DNA of 7,836 bases from Dehalococcoidia bacterium (GTDB lineage Bacteria > Chloroflexota > Dehalococcoidia > Lucifugimonadales > Lucifugimonadaceae): contig JANQEF010000215.1 in the NCBI GenBank assembly GCA_028278465.1, positions 1 to 7,836 on the forward strand, in the 5' to 3' direction. Positions 6,011-7,836 of the stretch are shown here, one piece after another. The notes beneath the pieces were generated by a model that ran no database searches, had not been told where the DNA came from, and saw only the letters and a list, made by a program, of their open reading frames with translations. The number at the start of each line of letters is the position of its first letter. Within the stretch, counting starts at the first letter, position 1. The position numbers and the translations under genes are program-made.

Positions 6011-6213
6011 CTCCCTCTCAGTTTGGGAGCGAGCTAGAGAGAGGGTCGGTTGTGTTCCCTGAGCGAAGTCGAAGGGTCTCTTGAGGAGCCAACCCGTCCT
6101 GTCGGGACGAGTGCTGGCTGCAGAGGTCCTTCGACTCCGCTGACGCTTCGCTCAGGAAACACAGACGTCCCGGCACAGCCGGGACCGGGCGCGGCACTTC
6201 TGCCCGCCCCTGC
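6011..6213. repeat. Interspersed palindromic repeat family 1, copy C, with preceding hairpin
   Basis: The hairpin ccctctc/gagaggg (6013-6019 with 6039-6045) is followed by tgtgttccctgagcg at 6051, gtcgaagggtctcttgagg, the aaccc block shared with copy B, the returning arm ccttcgactccgctga...cgctcaggaaacacagac (ending near 6166), and a perfect 8-bp hairpin gtcccggc/gccgggac (6167-6174 with 6178-6185, loop aca). The segment gggagggggaagag at 6264-6277, between this copy and the NHL gene's stop, matches the tail beside argC (2879-2893), so further fragments of the mosaic continue to about 6283. Confidence 0.83.
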
Positions 6214-6310
6214 CAGATACGACGAATGCCCAGTTCACCCGCGCCCAGAGGGCAACCGAAGCCGGGAGGGGGAAGAGCCGGCTACGCACCCTGAAAACGA
6301 AGCTGGCTTC

Positions 6311-7174
6311 CTATACTCGCCGGAACTTCTGGATGCGCTGGCCCTCCAGCACCTCGCCCACGTACACATCACCGTGCGAATCCACCCAGATGCCGTGCGG
6401 CGCCTTGAACATCCCAGGTTCATCGGTCGGAAAGCGCCCCCAGCGACTCTTCACATTGCCCGACAGATCGGCGATCGAGATGCGGTTACGCAGCTCGGCC
6501 ACGTACGCCACATCGTTCGCATCGATGAAGATATCCGTCGGCTGAATGAAATCGGTCCAAGTCGCAGCGTGCGATCCGTCCAGGTTGAACACCTGCACGC
6601 GGTGGTTCTCGCGGTCCGCCACGTACACCAGGTCTTTATGAATCCAGATGTTGTGCGGCAGGTTGAAATCGCCGTCCCAGACGCCCGGCAGCCCTTCAGT
6701 CTGGCCCCACGAGAACTTCAGGTCGCCGTCAGGCGAGAAGACGTGCACACGAGTGTTGCCGTAGCCGTCTGACACGTACAGGTTGCCGTTCGACGCCACA
6801 GCGACGTCTGTCGGCTTGTTGAACGGCTCGTTGTCGTTCGGGACGTCCTCGGTGCCCAGCGTGCGAATAAGCTGGCCATCGGTGGTGAAGTTGCGGACGG
6901 TGTGGTTGCCGTTGTCAGCCAGCCAGAGCGAGCCGTCGGCGCCGAAGCACATGCCGTGGGCGCTCGGGAAGAGACCCTCGCCCCACGCCGAGAGGAAGTT
7001 GCCGTCGCGGTCGAAGATGATGACGGGGTGATCGGAGCGGTTGAAGACGTAGACGCGGTCTTCGGGGTCGACGGCCACCGCTGCGACCTGCTTGTAGACC
7101 CAGCCGTCAGGCAGGTTGCCCCAGCCCTCGACGAGCTCGTACTGAAACTCTCCCTGTCCAACTCTGACGGGCAT
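6311..7174 (-). CDS. NHL-repeat six-bladed propeller protein, peptidyl-hydroxyglycine amidating lyase-like
   Basis: The 287-residue protein contains six NHL-type blades (starting near residues 30, 70, 119, 171, 210 and 257), each with a hydrophobic-D-x-x-G/N-x-hydrophobic-Y-V-A/S-D pattern. It resembles the lyase domain of peptidylglycine alpha-amidating monooxygenase (PAL), a zinc enzyme that splits hydroxyglycine-extended peptides into amide and glyoxylate. Segments recall PAL strongly: NRSDH (Arg46, catalytic arginine position), AHGM (His73), KPTDVAVxxNGNLYVSDGYGNTRV (Tyr138), LPHN (His174) with VADRENHRVQVF, and APHG (His260). The three histidines fall where PAL holds its zinc ligands. 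No signal peptide or membrane segment is visible, unlike secreted animal PAL, so it is probably cytosolic. ATG at 7174 has GGAG six bases upstream. Substrate is unknown; many bacterial homologues are simply annotated as NHL proteins. It lies 49 bases after the lipocalin-like gene, probably in one operon. Confidence 0.88.
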   Translation of the reverse strand: MPVRVGQGEFQYELVEGWGNLPDGWVYKQVAAVAVDPEDRVYVFNRSDHPVIIFDRDGNFLSAWGEGLFPSAHGMCFGADGSLWLADNGNHTVRNFTTDGQLIRTLGTEDVPNDNEPFNKPTDVAVASNGNLYVSDGYGNTRVHVFSPDGDLKFSWGQTEGLPGVWDGDFNLPHNIWIHKDLVYVADRENHRVQVFNLDGSHAATWTDFIQPTDIFIDANDVAYVAELRNRISIADLSGNVKSRWGRFPTDEPGMFKAPHGIWVDSHGDVYVGEVLEGQRIQKFRRV

Positions 7175-7208
7175 TTTGGTCTCCTTCGTGGCTACGAGGA
7201 CCTGCGGT

Positions 7209-7237
7209 TCGAAAGGTGAGCGTTCACACCTTTTCGA
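7209..7237. other. Inverted repeat across the lipocalin-like gene's stop codon
   Basis: The stretch tcgaaaggtg (7209-7218) pairs with caccttttcga (7227-7237) with one bulged base and an 8-base loop. The TGA stop of the upstream gene (7224-7226) falls in the loop. It could be a weak terminator, a processing site or an attenuator between two genes. There is no U tract, so the role is unproven. Confidence 0.35.
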
Positions 7238-7836
7238 GCCACCAACTCCTGCCGTCGATCTCGATCTCCATCCCGTCGCCGTCCAGTTTGAACGGCATGG
7301 CGGACTCAACGCCCTCGGCAGCCGGGTCGATAGCGATATCAGGCGTCGCCAGGAGAGCGTTTCCGTCGACGCGGTAAGCGCCCGCCTGACCGAAGGTGGA
7401 ACGGCAAAGACCCGCCAGCACCTCGTCCGTAGAATCCGGGCTGGCGTCTGCGGGCCTGTCGTCGTCGGTGATCAGGTACTGGTACTGCGAGTCCGTCAGT
7501 ATCAAGAGCCCGCTCCAGCCGTCTGCCCGCAGCTCCCAAGCGCCAGCAAGCTCCGAGGAACCGGCATCCGAGATCCTCACATAGCTGTGCTCGGCCATGA
7601 CCTCCCTGTCGGGACCGAGCACGCGCTGGAGCATGTTGTCGCCGTCCATGACCGTCTGTCTGAGCACGGAGGCGGATGCCGCAGTAGGATAGGTGCCAAC
7701 AAAGTTGGTGTTGGTCTGCAGCGATTCGTCGCCGTCGATGGGACTCACGATCACGCCGGCGCCGCCGGTCGTGACGCCCCTGAAGAGCTCCGCCAGCCCG
7801 GCATCGCTTTCGTCTCCGGGCGCCAGCGACGTGCGG
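7224..7836 (-). CDS. Protein with C-terminal lipocalin-like domain, 5' end outside window
   Basis: The frame is open to the window edge, so only the last 203 codons are seen; a GTG at 7754 is internal because coding-like sequence (DESDAGLAELFRGVTTGGAGVIVSP) continues upstream of it. The last 110 or so residues look like the bacterial lipocalin-like domain: a start segment ELAGAWELRADGWSGLLILT, a central QYQYLIT strand, the family-like AGAYRVDGNALL, and the closing MPFKLDGDGMEIEI followed by SWWLEKV. Such domains are small beta barrels of mostly unknown ligand. The upstream part (before about 7580) also reads as a related beta-rich module (GTYPTAASASVLRQTVMDGDNMLQRVLG), so the protein may contain two tandem copies. 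Compartment cannot be judged without the N-terminus. The NHL gene follows by 49 bases. Confidence 0.75.
   Translation of the reverse strand, partial: RTSLAPGDESDAGLAELFRGVTTGGAGVIVSPIDGDESLQTNTNFVGTYPTAASASVLRQTVMDGDNMLQRVLGPDREVMAEHSYVRISDAGSSELAGAWELRADGWSGLLILTDSQYQYLITDDDRPADASPDSTDEVLAGLCRSTFGQAGAYRVDGNALLATPDIAIDPAAEGVESAMPFKLDGDGMEIEIDGRSWWLEKV

Noticed and set aside
2649..6213. A CRISPR array
   Set aside because: The repeats are long, imperfect, widely spaced palindromes separated by genes; there are no regularly spaced short repeats with unique spacers and no cas genes.

Overview
The window looks like a GC-rich environmental bacterial chromosome. Gene content (a type 2 ArgC, an HpcH/HpaI-type aldolase, a choline/aminoglycoside-kinase-fold phosphotransferase, an NHL-repeat lyase-like protein) and the dense intergenic palindromic repeats resemble those of uncultured Chloroflexota such as the Dehalococcoidia/SAR202 relatives. 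That assignment is inference from memory of such genomes; no marker gene is present to prove it.

All seven protein genes I can support lie on the minus strand, so transcription runs from high to low coordinates. From upstream to downstream they are: a partial protein ending in a lipocalin-like domain (7836-7224, 5' end outside the window); a six-bladed NHL propeller resembling peptidyl-hydroxyglycine amidating lyase (7174-6311), 49 bases behind it; a 1.3 kb gene-free region (6310-5002) carrying repeats and a 17-base tandem duplication; an unrecognised protein with a winged-helix-like N-terminal region (5001-4162); argC (3859-2900); a HpcH/HpaI-type aldolase (2569-1841) followed 8 bases later by a phosphotransferase (1832-726), a clear two-gene operon; and the N-terminus of a DEDDh 3'-5' exonuclease, probably of the DinG type (409-1, C-terminus outside the window).

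The gaps between genes are filled largely by two interspersed repeat families. Family 1 is an imperfect palindrome of about 150 bases in three copies (2649-2806, 4017-4165, 6051-6213), usually accompanied by a short C/G-rich hairpin. Family 2 is about 165-175 bases in two diverged copies (544-706 and 5833-6007). The TAG stop codons of argC and of the winged-helix-like gene both lie in repeat-derived sequence.

The genes do not form one evident pathway. ArgC belongs to arginine biosynthesis, the aldolase/phosphotransferase pair suggests small-molecule catabolism or modification, and the NHL and lipocalin-like genes may be co-transcribed. I see no phage, CRISPR, toxin-antitoxin or transposase genes, and no convincing new defence or biosynthetic system. 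The most interesting material is the repeat architecture, the near-complete PAL-like catalytic residue set in the NHL protein, the altered catalytic-loop motif of the phosphotransferase, and the dyad-containing tandem repeat upstream of the winged-helix-like gene.
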